DNA of 64,000 bases from assembly GCF_016900115.1 (NCBI RefSeq), contig NZ_JACJJQ010000008.1, forward strand, positions 1 to 64,000, read 5' to 3'. Every line of letters begins with the position of its first letter. Position 1 is the first letter of the stretch. The notes under the pieces are model-generated. The model saw nothing but the letters and a program-made list of their open reading frames with translations. It was not told the DNA's origin and did no database searches. This stretch comes from Limosilactobacillus alvi. Its GTDB lineage: Bacteria; Bacillota; Bacilli; Lactobacillales; Lactobacillaceae. The translations under genes were made by a program, and so were the position numbers. Positions 16,228-27,079 of this stretch are shown one piece after another.

Positions 16228-17745
16228 ATGCGATTAGTTTGGCGCCAAATGTTGGGGATTTTGGTAGTCATTGTGGTATTATGTACCACCTTAACGATTT
16301 CTTTTATTGGGGTAACTAATCGTACCCTGTACTTAAATACCTGGCGGCAGCTATCCCAAAATGCGGATAGTTTAATTAACGATGATGAAATAATTTTTAA
16401 TAAAAAAACTGGACAGATTATTGGTATCGAAAAGAGCCAAATTGATTCCAAGTCACGGATGCTAACGCGACAACACGTAAAATTTGCAATTTACGATGGA
16501 AAACATAAACTACGTTATACTAACGAAAATGAGTACACCCCCACTATTAATAACAGTGAGTGGCAAAAATTAAAGCAGGGCAAGGCAATTCAGAAACGGA
16601 CCTCCATAACCTCGTTTCGTAAATCGATAGCAAGGGGAAAACAACATCCAGAACCGCCAGAGATGACCATGGTCATTAAACCCTATTTCTACAAGGGTAA
16701 GTTGGTAGCTGCCGTCACGATTGGCTCTTTTACTTCAACCATGCGGCAAAATATGCATCAAATTGTCAATGATTTGCTGGTTTCCTTTTTATTTGCAGTT
16801 TTGATTGCCTTGATCATTTCCTTCTTTGTTTCCCGGTCGCTAACTCAACGAATTGATGCGATGAACCGGGCAACCCGGCAAGTGGCCAAGGGAGACTACA
16901 ACGTTCACCTTGAAAATCATCAAAAGGATGAACTGGATGAATTGAGTCATAATTTCAACGTCATGGCGCGGTCTCTCCAAGAATCACAAGAAGAAATTAA
17001 AGATCAAGAAGAGCGTCGGCAACAACTCCTGGCCAATGCGGCTCACGAAATGAGGACACCATTGACGACGATTAATGGGATTCTCGAAGGATTAGCTTAC
17101 GATGTGATTCCAGAAGATGAGCAAAAGCACAGTATCGAGTTAATGCAACAAGATACCAAGCGTTTAATTCGGTTGGTTAATGATAATTTGAGTTACGAAA
17201 AGATTCGGACCAACCAAATTTCCTTGGATCGGAAGATGTTTGATGCCGGTGCGGTAATCACAAATCTCCGGGATCAATTAGCTAAGAAGGCCCAAGAAAA
17301 AGGAGACGAACTAATCGTGACGGCTCCACCTGAGCTTAGGGTTTATGCTGATTACGACCGATTTGTTCAAATCCTTTTTAATATCATTCAAAATGCGATC
17401 CAATTTACCGACCATGGGAAGATCACAATTAGCGGGGAGCGGGTGACGCATGGGACCCAATTTAGTGTCCAAGATACGGGGATTGGTATGACCGAAGAAC
17501 AAATCAAGCATATTTGGGAACGGTTCTACAAAGCTGATCGTTCCCGGATGAATACCCGTTATGGTGAATCTGGAATTGGGATGGCAATCGTTCATCAATT
17601 AGTAACGCTGCATGGCGGTAAAATTAAGGTCGCATCAAAGTTAAATAAGGGTTCAACTTTTACCGTTTTCTTCCCTAGTCAGCAATATGCGCCGCATGCC
17701 GGAACGAAAAAATCCTATGAAAATAAGCATGAAAGCGATAAATAA
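16228..17745 (+). CDS. Sensor histidine kinase
   Basis: A 505-residue membrane kinase. Membrane segments lie at about residues 8-30 and 178-200, flanking an extracellular sensor region of some 150 residues. A HAMP linker (about 200-252) follows, then a HisKA domain with the phosphorylated His in HEMRTPLTT near residue 273, and an HATPase domain with N, G1 (DTGIGM) and G2 (GESGIGMAI) boxes. It presumably phosphorylates the preceding response regulator. The extracellular domain is not of a type I recognise, so the stimulus is unknown. Confidence 0.9.
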   Translation: MRLVWRQMLGILVVIVVLCTTLTISFIGVTNRTLYLNTWRQLSQNADSLINDDEIIFNKKTGQIIGIEKSQIDSKSRMLTRQHVKFAIYDGKHKLRYTNENEYTPTINNSEWQKLKQGKAIQKRTSITSFRKSIARGKQHPEPPEMTMVIKPYFYKGKLVAAVTIGSFTSTMRQNMHQIVNDLLVSFLFAVLIALIISFFVSRSLTQRIDAMNRATRQVAKGDYNVHLENHQKDELDELSHNFNVMARSLQESQEEIKDQEERRQQLLANAAHEMRTPLTTINGILEGLAYDVIPEDEQKHSIELMQQDTKRLIRLVNDNLSYEKIRTNQISLDRKMFDAGAVITNLRDQLAKKAQEKGDELIVTAPPELRVYADYDRFVQILFNIIQNAIQFTDHGKITISGERVTHGTQFSVQDTGIGMTEEQIKHIWERFYKADRSRMNTRYGESGIGMAIVHQLVTLHGGKIKVASKLNKGSTFTVFFPSQQYAPHAGTKKSYENKHESDK

Positions 17746-17788
17746 TTTGCAATTAATCTTGACTTCCGTTAAAATGTTAAACGTTTTC

Positions 17789-17824
17789 CAAAAAGCATTG
17801 ATTGGCAACAACCGGTGCTTTTTC
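17789..17824. terminator. Terminator after the two-component system
   Basis: AAAAAGCA and TGCTTTTT form an A/T-flanked stem extended by a few inner pairs. It lies 45 bases beyond the kinase stop and could work in both directions. Confidence 0.55.
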
Positions 17825-17836
17825 TGTGCAGTCTTG

Positions 17837-17850
17837 TGTAAACGGTTTCG
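17837..17850 (+). promoter_or_regulatory. cre-like catabolite response element before the glucose permease
   Basis: TGTAAACGGTTTCG matches most of the CcpA site consensus (TGWAANCGNTNNCA), with one deviation at the last conserved position. It is 72 bases upstream of the permease start. Confidence 0.5.
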
Positions 17851-17921
17851 ATACACGAAAAATTTGCCAGGCTGAGAGTAAAAAAGAGATTTAGAGAGAT
17901 TTGATATAGGAGAATTTTTTT

Positions 17922-18785
17922 ATGGCCTATTTAATTGCGTTAATTCCGGCCCTTGGTTGGGGCTTTATGCCGATTATTACCGGAAAGATTGGAGGTTCCT
18001 CAGCTAACCAAATTTTTGGGATTGGGGCTGGAGCTTCAATTATCGGGATTTTAGCCTTCTTAGTAATGCATCCACACGTTTCGGCAACTGCTTTTATTTT
18101 TTCCCTCGTTTGTGGGGCCCTTTGGTCAACGGGACAAGTTGGTCAGTTTGAGTCTTTTAAACGGATGGGAGTTTCTAAAACAATCCCATTATCCACGGTT
18201 TTCCAATTAGTTGGTAATTCTATCATTGGGGTGCTGTTTTTGGGGCAATGGTCTGGAAGTAAGGCCTTGATGATTGGTTTCGTTGCCTTATTGATTGTGG
18301 TAATTGGTGCATTATTGACTTCCGTTAGCGATGAGGCCGAAGGCAGCCAAAAGGTAACCATTGGAAACTTCTTATTTTTATTGGTTACAACGATCGGATA
18401 CTGGGTCTATTCCACATTTCCGAACTTACCACAAGTTAAGCATGAGGATCCGGTTGGCGTTTTCCTACCAGAAATGCTTGGGATTTTGGTTGGCGCGGCT
18501 ATTTACTCAACCTTCGCAACCAAAGGTGCTAGTTGGAAACAAGCGGAAAACTACAAGAATATCCTTGGTGGGCTCTCCTGGGGGATCGCTGCGTTTGCTT
18601 ATATTTTTGCGGCTCGGCAACTGGGAAGTAATACGGCCTTTATTTTCACGCAATTAAACGTGATTATCGCTACCTTTGGGGGGATCTTACTCCTTCACGA
18701 ACACAAGAGTGCTAAAGAAATGAAGTTTACCGTTGGCGGAATTGCGCTGATTGTGATCGGAAGTATTTGCACAATTTTTGCCTAA
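17922..18785 (+). CDS. Glucose/ribose uptake permease of the GlcU/RbsU (GRP) family
   Basis: A 287-residue integral membrane protein with about ten hydrophobic segments and the N-terminal MAYLIALIPALGWGFMPIITGK typical of the GRP branch of the drug/metabolite transporter superfamily. Members carry glucose or ribose by proton symport, independently of the phosphotransferase system, which would suit a heterofermentative lactobacillus. ATAGGAG precedes the ATG. A cre-like site upstream suggests carbon catabolite control, and a terminator follows directly. The exact sugar is not certain. Confidence 0.8.
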   Translation: MAYLIALIPALGWGFMPIITGKIGGSSANQIFGIGAGASIIGILAFLVMHPHVSATAFIFSLVCGALWSTGQVGQFESFKRMGVSKTIPLSTVFQLVGNSIIGVLFLGQWSGSKALMIGFVALLIVVIGALLTSVSDEAEGSQKVTIGNFLFLLVTTIGYWVYSTFPNLPQVKHEDPVGVFLPEMLGILVGAAIYSTFATKGASWKQAENYKNILGGLSWGIAAFAYIFAARQLGSNTAFIFTQLNVIIATFGGILLLHEHKSAKEMKFTVGGIALIVIGSICTIFA

Positions 18786-18796
18786 TTAAAAAATTA

Positions 18797-18842
18797 AAGC
18801 AAGGAAACGCGTTCTTTTAAGAACGAGCTTCCTTGCTTTTTT
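18797..18842 (+). terminator. Terminator of the permease gene
   Basis: AAGCAAGGAA (18797-18806) pairs with TTCCTTGCTT (18829-18838). An inner GTTCTT/AAGAAC stem and a following T run complete a strong intrinsic terminator. Confidence 0.85.
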
Positions 18843-18881
18843 AAAATTTGTATTGTTATTATTTGCACAATACGATATGAG

Positions 18882-18923
18882 AGATTCTGGGGAAAACACG
18901 AGCTTCTCCCCAGAATCTTTTTA
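18882..18923 (+). terminator. Second terminator-like hairpin
   Basis: AGATTCTGGGG (18882-18892) pairs perfectly with CCCCAGAATCT (18908-18918), followed by TTTTT. No gene lies between this and the previous terminator, so it may be a back-up, or the remains of a small transcript. Confidence 0.6.
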
Positions 18924-19034
18924 AGATTACTTGATGCTTCTTGAATTTTTTTGAAGTTGAAGGCCTGCAAAGTGGTTGCTTCTGCCAAACAAAATAAAAA
19001 AATAAGAGTTAATCAAGTACCGACAGAAGAATGT

Positions 19035-19048
19035 TGAGAACGCTTTCT
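19035..19048 (+). promoter_or_regulatory. cre-like site upstream of the YfcC-type transporter
   Basis: TGAGAACGCTTTCT agrees closely with the CcpA operator consensus and lies 54 bases before the transporter start, suggesting catabolite repression. Confidence 0.6.
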
Positions 19049-19101
19049 AAAATAGTTGTGGATGTAGTTGCAGTGTGTGTAAGTAATAGGGGGGGATTCA
19101 A

Positions 19102-19827
19102 ATGGATTCAACTGCGACACCACAAAATCACCGTTGGCGGTTAAAGATGCCCGGTGCCTTTACAATTTTATTCTTCTTGACGGTGATTGCGGTCATGCTG
19201 ACGTGGGTAGTGCCAGCCGGGAGTTACTCCAAGCTTCAGTATACTAATAATCATTTACAAGTAACGAAACCTTCTGGAGCGAAGGAAAGTTTACCAGCAA
19301 CGCAAGCGACCTTGGATAAGTTGAACGTTAAGATCGACATCCAACAATTTAAGTCCGGGGCGATTTCAAAGCCGGTTTCGATTCCAAATACCTACCAACG
19401 GCTCAAGCAACACCCAGCTAGCATTTATAGTATTTTTACCAGTATGGTCAATGGGACCATGCAGGCTGTTGACATTATGATTTTTATCTTCGTGCTTGGG
19501 GGCTTGATTGGGGTCGTTAAGGAGTCTGGTGCTTTCGAAGCGGGACTAATGGCCTTAACTAAGAAGACTAAGGGTCGTGAATTTACCATGGTTTTCCTAG
19601 TAGCGGTTCTCTTGATGCTTGGGGGAACTTTGTGTGGGATTGAAGAAGAGGCGGTAGCCTTCTATCCAATCCTCGTTCCGGTCTTTCTTGCGATGGGGTA
19701 TGACTCAATTGTCTGTGTTGGGGCAATTTTCCTGGCTAGTTCGATTGGGCGACCTTCTCAACGATTAACCCCTTCTCAGTCGTCATTGCTTCCAACGCCG
19801 CCGGAACGAACTTTACCCAAGGTTTGA
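19102..19827 (+). pseudogene. YfcC-family transporter, N-terminal part (frameshifted)
   Basis: The first 216 or so codons read as the N-terminal half of a YfcC/DcuC-like anaerobic carrier: a membrane segment with FLTVIAVMLTWVVPAGSY, then a long loop and further helices ending in AIFLASSIG. After GGG at 19747-19749 the frame is lost and the last 25 residues are unrelated. Restoring one base there gives STFSTINPFSVV and joins the next frame. The family transports C4-dicarboxylates, short fatty acids or basic amino acids; the substrate here is unknown. The start follows a long G run (AGGGGGGGA). Confidence 0.75.
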
Positions 19828-20642
19828 TCGGCCGGGGTATCGGTTTGGTAGTGGCCGGAATCTTTGTGATCCTTTACCTTCACTGGTATGCGCGGAAGAT
19901 CCAAAAAGATCCGAGTTCCTCTTACACTTATGAAGATCATGAATCCTTTGATGCCATGTGGACAATGGAGAGTGATGCTGTTTCACCGGACTTTGATTGG
20001 AAAAAGAAGGTTACTTTGACCCTCTTTGCGGTGGCTTTTCCGCTAATGATCTGGGGCGTCATGGCCAAGGGCTGGGGTTTTCCTAATATGGCTGCTTCCT
20101 TCTTGACGATTGCGATTATCATTATTTTCTTGAACTGCTTTGGTAAAAATGGCCTGGGTGAAAAACGAGTTGTTGACGCCTTTACTAATGGTTCAGCCAG
20201 CCTAGTTGGGGTTTCAATGATCATCGGCCTTGCCCGGGGGATCAATTTGGTTTTGAACAACGGGTACATTTCCGATACCATCCTGTATGAATCGACGAAG
20301 TTAGTCCAACACATGAGTGGTTCAATGTTTATTATCATGATGATGCTGATCTTTTTCGTTCTTGGTTTCATTGTGCCATCTTCATCTGGTTTAGCGGTAC
20401 TCGCCATGCCAATCATGGCTCCGCTGGCCGATACGGTGCAGATTCCTCGTTATGTCGTGGTTACTGCTTATCAATTTGGACAGTATGCAATGCTCTTCTT
20501 AGCTCCAACTGGGTTAGTTATGGCGACCTTGCAAATGCTTGATATGAAGTACTCCCACTGGCTTCGCTTTGTTTGGCCAGTGGTGGTCTTTGTCCTCGTC
20601 TTTGGGGGTGCCCTCTTGGTTGGCGAAGTATTAATGAATTAG
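19824..20642 (+). pseudogene. YfcC-family transporter, C-terminal part (frameshifted)
   Basis: The second frame carries the remaining six or so membrane segments, including the PSSSGLAVLAMPIMAPLAD signature typical of YfcC-like carriers. The true sequence continues upstream of 19824 in this frame (ATT AAC CCC TTC TCA and onward from 19752). Together with the previous part it would make a protein of about 513 residues, the usual family length. No ribosome site is placed for a separate start. A single missing base near 19750 explains the break. Confidence 0.75.
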
Positions 20643-20661
20643 CAATCAGCGAAACAGATGA

Positions 20662-20695
20662 AGTCACTAACTTGGGTTGGTTAGTGGCTTTTTAA
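20662..20695 (+). terminator. Terminator of the YfcC-type gene
   Basis: AGTCACTAAC (20662-20671) pairs with GTTAGTGGCT (20680-20689), with one G-T pair, followed by TTTTTAA. Confidence 0.75.
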
Positions 20696-20900
20696 TTTTA
20701 AAAATGAGTGAAAATGGTTATGGGTTAGCCGAAGCTTTCACTACCGCAATTGCTGATGGTTATCCACCGTTACCAACTGGGGATTCGATGGGGATAAATA
20801 AAATTCGTCGGAAAAGTTTTGACTGTGATTTCGATGTAAGCTTCAGAAACCAAAAACTTTATTAGCTTAGCGTAAAGGCGATCAATGAAGTTAAGTAGCG
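20696..20900 (+). other. Gap with a possible relic frame
   Basis: A short frame beginning ATG at 20704 reads MSENGYGLAEAFTTAIADGYPPL and continues to a stop at 20865. It looks like coding sequence in composition but has no ribosome site and I do not recognise it. It may be a fragment of a lost gene. Nothing else is visible in this stretch. Confidence 0.2.
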
Positions 20901-20940
20901 TCGGCTATGTTCCACTCTAAAGTGATAGCCGATATTTTTT
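20901..20940 (+). terminator. Intrinsic terminator before uvrB
   Basis: TCGGCTAT (20901-20908) pairs with ATAGCCGA (20925-20932) and a T run follows. It separates the relic region from uvrB. Confidence 0.65.
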
Positions 20941-21047
20941 ACGGCTCTTTTTGAGGATTTTGATGATGTAAGTAAATTTCTTCTGACAAAAAGTACACCG
21001 TGCTAAAATAGATAGGATAATTAGACGATTAGAGGGGGTATTCGGGC

Positions 21048-23084
21048 ATGATCTATCGGCAAGCGGATCAGCAGTTTGATCTCGTTTCAGATTACCAACC
21101 AACGGGTGATCAGCCAGAAGCAATTGAACAATTAACCAGGGGAATTAAAAAGGGTGAACATGCCCAAATTCTCTTGGGGGCAACGGGGACCGGGAAGACC
21201 TTTACCATCTCCAATGTGATTAAAAACGTCAATAAACCAACCTTGATTCTTTCCCACAACAAGACCCTTGCTGGGCAGCTTTATGGGGAAATGAAGAAGT
21301 TTTTTCCCCACAATGCGGTGGAGTACTTTGTTTCTTATTATGATTACTACCAACCGGAAGCCTACGTACCATCAAGTGATACCTATATTGAAAAGGACGC
21401 TTCAATTAACGATGAAATTGACCAACTTCGGCACTCGGCAACTTCATCGTTGTTAGAACGTAACGATGTGATTGTTGTCGCTTCAGTTTCTAGTATCTTT
21501 GGATTAGGGTCCCCGGCGGAATATCAAAACCACGTGGTATCTTTGCGGGTAGGGCAAGAAATCTCCCGTGATCGCTTGTTGCGGGAATTAGTAACGATTC
21601 AATTTGATCGCAATGATATTGATTTCCAACGGGGCCGCTTCCGGGTGCGCGGTGATGTGGTTGAAGTTTTCCCCGCTTCTCGGGAAGAGAAGGCTTTGCG
21701 GATTGAGTTTTTTGGGGATGAGATCGACCGCATTCGGGAAGTCGATGCCTTAACCGGTGAAGTATTTGGTGACTTAGAACATGTTTCGATCTTCCCGGCG
21801 ACCCACTTCTTAACCAGTGATGAGATCATGGACTTAGCCTTGCCAGAAATTGAAGCCGACATGAATAAGCAGGTTGAAAAATTTACCAAAGAAGGTAAGC
21901 TTCTTGAAGCTGAACGGATTAAGCAACGGACAACCTATGATATTGAAATGATGCGAGAAATGGGTTACACCAACGGAATTGAAAATTATTCCCGGTACAT
22001 GGATCGCCGGAAGTCGGGTGAACCACCGTATACTTTGCTTGACTTCTTTCCGAAGGATTTCTTATTAATCGTCGATGAATCGCACCAAACGATGCCCCAA
22101 GTCCGGGGGATGTACAACGGGGACCGGGCCCGGAAGCAACAATTGATTGACTACGGTTTTCGGCTTCCTTCGGCTTTAGATAACCGGCCACTGAAGTTAG
22201 CCGAATTTGAAAAGCATGTTAACCAAGTAATTTATATGTCAGCCACGCCCGGACCATACGAAGAAGCCCAGACGGACCACGTTGTCCAACAAATTATTCG
22301 GCCAACCGGCTTGCTTGATCCAACAATTGAAGTCCGGCCAATCATGGGTCAAATTGATGATTTGGTAGGGGAGATTAACAAGCGGATCGAAAAACACGAA
22401 CGGGTCCTTATCACTACCTTAACCAAGAAGATGTCAGAAGACTTATCCGACTACCTCAAAGACCTGGGTTTGAAGGTGAAGTATCTCCACTCTGATATCA
22501 AGACTTTAGAACGGACGCAGATTATTCGGGATCTGCGACTCGGAAAATTTGACGTCCTGGTTGGGATCAACCTTTTACGGGAAGGGTTGGATATTCCAGA
22601 AGTTTCCTTAGTGGCGATTCTGGATGCCGACAAAGAAGGATTCTTGCGGAATGAGCGATCCTTGATCCAAACGATTGGGCGGGCGGCCCGGAACGCAAAT
22701 GGGGCGGTCATTATGTACGCTGACACGGTAACTGAATCAATGCAAAAGGCGATTGATGAAACTAAACGGCGGCGGAAAATCCAAGAAGCTTATAACAAGA
22801 AACATGGCATTACACCGAAGACGATTATTAAACCAATTCAAGAAGTGATCTCAGCGGTTAAGAAGGTTGAAGATGATGAAACGGATCAATCCGCTGAATT
22901 TACGGCCGCCGACTTTGCCAAGTTAAAGGCCAGTGAACAAAAGCAGATGTTAGCCGAATTAACCGATCAGATGCGGTCGGCTGCTAAGCGCCTGGACTTT
23001 GAACAAGCGGCCACACTCCGGGATACGATCATGGAACTAACGGCGCAACAAAAAGGGAAGGGGAATAAAACTCGTGGCAAGTAA
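21048..23084 (+). CDS. uvrB: UvrABC excision repair subunit B
   Basis: Forms the pre-incision complex in nucleotide excision repair, receiving damaged DNA from UvrA and recruiting UvrC. The 678-residue protein has Walker A GATGTGKT near residue 40, the damage-probing beta-hairpin around [12 protein letters not shown] near 100, the helicase motifs [12 protein letters not shown] and QTIGRAARN, and a C-terminal UVR domain ([11 protein letters not shown]). AGAGGGGG precedes the ATG. Its last codons overlap the uvrA start by 11 bases. No LexA-type box was seen upstream. Confidence 0.96.
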   Translation: MIYRQADQQFDLVSDYQPTGDQPEAIEQLTRGIKKGEHAQILLGATGTGKTFTISNVIKNVNKPTLILSHNKTLAGQLYGEMKKFFPHNAVEYFVSYYDYYQPEAYVPSSDTYIEKDASINDEIDQLRHSATSSLLERNDVIVVASVSSIFGLGSPAEYQNHVVSLRVGQEISRDRLLRELVTIQFDRNDIDFQRGRFRVRGDVVEVFPASREEKALRIEFFGDEIDRIREVDALTGEVFGDLEHVSIFPATHFLTSDEIMDLALPEIEADMNKQVEKFTKEGKLLEAERIKQRTTYDIEMMREMGYTNGIENYSRYMDRRKSGEPPYTLLDFFPKDFLLIVDESHQTMPQVRGMYNGDRARKQQLIDYGFRLPSALDNRPLKLAEFEKHVNQVIYMSATPGPYEEAQTDHVVQQIIRPTGLLDPTIEVRPIMGQIDDLVGEINKRIEKHERVLITTLTKKMSEDLSDYLKDLGLKVKYLHSDIKTLERTQIIRDLRLGKFDVLVGINLLREGLDIPEVSLVAILDADKEGFLRNERSLIQTIGRAARNANGAVIMYADTVTESMQKAIDETKRRRKIQEAYNKKHGITPKTIIKPIQEVISAVKKVEDDETDQSAEFTAADFAKLKASEQKQMLAELTDQMRSAAKRLDFEQAATLRDTIMELTAQQKGKGNKTRGK

Positions 23085-25926
23085 TGAAAAGATCGTCATT
23101 AAGGGCGCCCGCGCTCACAACTTAAAAAACATTGACGTAACGATTCCCAAAAATAAGCTGGTGGTAATTACCGGTCTTTCAGGATCGGGGAAGAGTTCCC
23201 TAGCCTTTGATACGCTTTATGCGGAAGGCCAGCGTCGCTACGTGGAAAGCCTATCTGCCTATGCCCGCCAATTTTTAGGGCAAATGGATAAACCAGATGT
23301 TGATTCGATTGAAGGCTTATCACCAGCAATTTCCATTGACCAGAAAACCACTTCTCATAACCCGCGGTCAACCGTGGGGACGGTGACTGAAATTAACGAT
23401 TTCCTCCGGCTGCTCTGGGCCCGGGTGGGAACCCCAATTTGTCCGAATGACCACATTCCAATTTCTAGTCAATCGCCAGAACAAATGGTTAACCGGGTCT
23501 TAGAATTACCCGAACGAACGAAGTTACAGATCCTCGCTCCAGTGGTCCGGGATAAAAAAGGAACCCAAAAGAAGACCTTTGACCAAATTAAAAAAGATGG
23601 CTTTGTCCGGGTTCAAGTTGATGGTGAGATTTATGATGTTGAGGAATTACCAGAACTTGATAAGAATAAGAAGCACCAGGTAAACGTTGTCGTTGACCGG
23701 ATTGTGATCAAAGCTGGCGTCCGTTCACGGCTCTTTGATTCTTTTGAAGCGGCCCTTCGCCTTAGCAGTGGTTACGCGATTGCGGATGTAATTGGTGGAG
23801 ATCCGATCTTTTTCTCTGAGCAATACGCTTGCCCAATTTGTGGTTTTACGGTTGGTGAACTTGAACCCCGGCTTTTTTCTTTCAATGCTCCAATTGGTGC
23901 TTGCCCAGCTTGTGAAGGGCTTGGTTCCAAATTAGAAGTCGATGAAGATCTCGTTATTCCAGATCGGGGAAAGACGCTCAACCAAGGGGCCTTAGAACCT
24001 TGGAATCCAATTTCTTCTAAGTACTATCCAGAAATGTTAGCTCAATTCTGCCAATCGGCTGGGATCGACATGGATACCCCGTTTAAGAAGCTGCCAAAGA
24101 AGCAACAGACCCAGCTACTTTACGGGAATGGTGATAAGCTATTCCACTTCCATTACGAAAACGATTTTGGTGGGGTCCGGGATGTGGATGTTCCTTTTGA
24201 AGGCGTCATTAACAACGTTAGTCGCCGTTACCGGGAAACTAATTCGGATTTTACCCGGGAACAAATGCGGAAGTACATGGCAGAATTACCATGTCCGGTT
24301 TGTCATGGGTACCGGTTAAATAACCGGGCTTTAGCAGTGAAGATTAACGATCAAAACATTGGGGAAGTTAGTGAACTACCAATCAGCAAGGAGTTAACCT
24401 TCTTCAAGGGTCTTAATTTAAGCGAAGCGAAGGTAGAGATTGCCCGGCCTATTTTAAAGGAAATCATTGACCGCCTTACGTTCATGCAAAATGTCGGGGT
24501 TGATTATTTAACCCTTAGTCGAGCAGCGCGGACCCTCTCTGGTGGGGAAGCCCAGCGGATTCGGTTAGCGACCCAAATCGGTTCCAATCTTTCTGGGGTG
24601 ATGTACGTCTTGGACGAACCATCAATTGGACTCCATCAACGGGATAATGACCGTTTGATTGCTTCCTTAAAGAAGATGCGCGACCTGGGGAATACCCTAA
24701 TTGTCGTTGAACACGATGAAGATACGATGTTAGCAGCGGATTACATTGTCGACATTGGTCCCGGCGCTGGAGAAAAGGGTGGTCAAGTGATGGCCGCCGG
24801 GACCCCCAAGCAAATTATGCGGTCGCGGAAGTCCTTAACCGGGCAATTCTTATCCGGTAAGCAACAAATCGAAGTCCCTGCAAGTCGGCGGCCTGGTAAT
24901 GGAAAATTCATTACCTTAACTGGTGCGAGTGAAAATAACTTGAAGAATCTGACGGTCAAGTTCCCGCTAGGTGACTTTATTTGCGTGACCGGGGTTTCGG
25001 GTTCTGGGAAGTCAACCTTGGTTAACCAAATTTTGAAGCGGATTTTAGCGCAAAAGCTCAATCATAATTCAGAAAAGCCCGGGAAGTACAAGTCAATCGC
25101 GGGGCTCGAAAATATTGAAAAGATCATTGATATTGACCAGTCGCCAATTGGCCGGACCCCACGAAGTAACCCAGCAACCTACACTGGGGTTTTCGATGAT
25201 ATCCGTGACCTCTTTGCCCAAACTAATGCTGCTAAGGTCCGGGGTTATAGTAAGGGCCGTTTCAGTTTCAATGTTAAGGGTGGCCGCTGTGAAGCCTGTC
25301 ATGGGGATGGAATTATCAAGATCGAGATGAACTTCTTACCTGACGTTTATGTACCATGTGAAGTTTGTCATGGGACCCGGTATAACTCCGAAACCCTAGA
25401 AGTTGAATACAAGGGGAAGAATATCGCCCAAATTCTTGATATGACGGTAAGTGAAGCCCTTGACTTCTTTAGTGCGATTCCAAAGATTCGCCGCAAGCTG
25501 CAAACGATTGAAGATGTTGGCCTTGGTTACGTTCGTCTCGGTCAACCAGCGACAACGCTTTCTGGTGGGGAAGCTCAACGGATGAAGTTGGCCAGTGAAT
25601 TACACCGCCAATCGCATGGCAAGAGTTTCTACATTTTGGATGAACCAACGACCGGTCTCCACATGGCGGATATTCGGCGCTTATTAGCAGTCCTCCAACG
25701 GTTAGTTAATGCTGGCAATACCGTCTTGGTCATCGAACACGATCTTGACGTGGTGAAGTCTGCTGACTATCTTATTGACCTTGGTCCCGAAGGGGGCGAA
25801 GCCGGTGGCCAAATTGTCGCCACGGGGACTCCTGAAGAAGTTGCCCAAGTTGCTGAATCTTATACCGGTCAATACCTCAAGAAAATGTTGGAACGGGATA
25901 AGGAACGGGCAGAAGCAAAGCAGTAG
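23074..25926 (+). CDS. uvrA: UvrABC excision repair subunit A
   Basis: The damage-recognition ATPase of nucleotide excision repair, active as a dimer. The 950-residue protein has two ABC-type ATPase units. The first Walker A is GLSGSGKSS near residue 32 and the second GVSGSGKST near 640. Each has an LSGGEAQR signature, and there are two zinc-binding stretches (CPICGF...CPAC and CEACHGDG...CEVC). It begins with GTG behind GAAGGGG, overlapping uvrB, so the pair is an operon. No terminator with a strong T run was seen after it. Confidence 0.96.
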   Translation: MASNEKIVIKGARAHNLKNIDVTIPKNKLVVITGLSGSGKSSLAFDTLYAEGQRRYVESLSAYARQFLGQMDKPDVDSIEGLSPAISIDQKTTSHNPRSTVGTVTEINDFLRLLWARVGTPICPNDHIPISSQSPEQMVNRVLELPERTKLQILAPVVRDKKGTQKKTFDQIKKDGFVRVQVDGEIYDVEELPELDKNKKHQVNVVVDRIVIKAGVRSRLFDSFEAALRLSSGYAIADVIGGDPIFFSEQYACPICGFTVGELEPRLFSFNAPIGACPACEGLGSKLEVDEDLVIPDRGKTLNQGALEPWNPISSKYYPEMLAQFCQSAGIDMDTPFKKLPKKQQTQLLYGNGDKLFHFHYENDFGGVRDVDVPFEGVINNVSRRYRETNSDFTREQMRKYMAELPCPVCHGYRLNNRALAVKINDQNIGEVSELPISKELTFFKGLNLSEAKVEIARPILKEIIDRLTFMQNVGVDYLTLSRAARTLSGGEAQRIRLATQIGSNLSGVMYVLDEPSIGLHQRDNDRLIASLKKMRDLGNTLIVVEHDEDTMLAADYIVDIGPGAGEKGGQVMAAGTPKQIMRSRKSLTGQFLSGKQQIEVPASRRPGNGKFITLTGASENNLKNLTVKFPLGDFICVTGVSGSGKSTLVNQILKRILAQKLNHNSEKPGKYKSIAGLENIEKIIDIDQSPIGRTPRSNPATYTGVFDDIRDLFAQTNAAKVRGYSKGRFSFNVKGGRCEACHGDGIIKIEMNFLPDVYVPCEVCHGTRYNSETLEVEYKGKNIAQILDMTVSEALDFFSAIPKIRRKLQTIEDVGLGYVRLGQPATTLSGGEAQRMKLASELHRQSHGKSFYILDEPTTGLHMADIRRLLAVLQRLVNAGNTVLVIEHDLDVVKSADYLIDLGPEGGEAGGQIVATGTPEEVAQVAESYTGQYLKKMLERDKERAEAKQ

Positions 25927-26060
25927 CTAAACGCTTGGTTGCCCTATTTGATCTGTCAAAATTAAGTTGGCTAGTTTGCACAAACGTTCCTTAAATAAGA
26001 GCGGTTTTAACAAATTAGAAAGCCAGGATAATTAAGGGAAAATTTAAAGGAAGATGAAAA

Positions 26061-27005
26061 ATGAAAACAGTTGCGCTTGGGGGAAGTAAAATTCAAGCTT
26101 CCCAAATTGCTTTAGGGATTATGCGGATGGGCAACTTAGCCCAAGCAAAGTGTGATCAAGCTTTAGAAGCTGCTCTTGAAAATGAGATTAACTTTTTTGA
26201 TTCAGCTGATATCTATGGGCGGGATCCAGAAATCGGCCGTGGGTCTTCAGAAGTCCATTTTGGTCAAGCTTTAAAGGATGTTGGGGTTGATCGAGAAAAA
26301 ATCTTGATTCAATCTAAGGGAGGAATTTTTGCCGATGAAAATGATCATTTAACTCGCTACGAAGCTAGTAAGGAACATCTTTTAGCCTCAGTTGATGGGA
26401 TTTTAAAGCGGCTTGGAATTGACTACTTAGATTTCTTCTTAATTCATCGGTTGGATGCCCTAGTAGATCCTGAAGCCGTGGCAGAAGCCTTTGATCAACT
26501 CAAGCAAAGTGGTAAGGTCCGTCACTTTGGAGTTTCAAACTGTCATCCTAGTCAAATTGAACTTTTACAAGCAGCAAGTCATGAACCACTCTTGGTGGAT
26601 CAACTCCAATTTGGTCTTGGCCATACCCAAATGATTGACGAAGGATTGAACGTTAATCGAGCTGAGGCTGACCACACCAACGGTTTGATGGAATACTTGC
26701 GCCTTCACCACATGACTTTACAAACTTGGTCCCCCTTCCAATACGGTACCTTTGCCGGAACCTTCATTGATCATCCGGACTTTCCTGAATTAAATCAGGA
26801 ATTGGCAAAGTTAGCCGCTAAGTATCAAGTTTCGAAAAATGCGATTGCGCTTGCTTGGATTTTGCGCCATCCGGTAATGCCACAAGTCTTAATTGGCACG
26901 ATGAACCCTAGCCATCTTCAAGATAGTGTGGCCGGTAGCGAAGTCACATTAACTCGTCAAGAATGGTATGATTTGTACTTGGCAGCTGGTCACAAATTAC
27001 CTTAA
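26061..27005 (+). CDS. Aldo/keto reductase
   Basis: A 314-residue NADPH-dependent oxidoreductase of the TIM-barrel AKR superfamily. The catalytic tetrad is visible: Asp and Tyr in SADIYG (near residues 49-54), Lys in IQSKGG and His in FFLIHRLD. It probably reduces a carbonyl compound, in the YdhF-like group, but the physiological substrate is unknown. AAAGGAAG lies before the ATG. It lies alone between uvrA and rapZ. Confidence 0.85.
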   Translation: MKTVALGGSKIQASQIALGIMRMGNLAQAKCDQALEAALENEINFFDSADIYGRDPEIGRGSSEVHFGQALKDVGVDREKILIQSKGGIFADENDHLTRYEASKEHLLASVDGILKRLGIDYLDFFLIHRLDALVDPEAVAEAFDQLKQSGKVRHFGVSNCHPSQIELLQAASHEPLLVDQLQFGLGHTQMIDEGLNVNRAEADHTNGLMEYLRLHHMTLQTWSPFQYGTFAGTFIDHPDFPELNQELAKLAAKYQVSKNAIALAWILRHPVMPQVLIGTMNPSHLQDSVAGSEVTLTRQEWYDLYLAAGHKLP

Positions 27006-27079
27006 TTTGACAAAAATAATGAAAAGACACGCCCGGTATGTTATGATTGTCCAGTATGTTAAAAAAGGGGAGATTCTCC

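Noticed and set aside
19937-20416. Minus-strand frame of 159 codons inside the YfcC-type gene
   Set aside because: It is antisense to a membrane protein with intact motifs, so its composition is explained by that gene.
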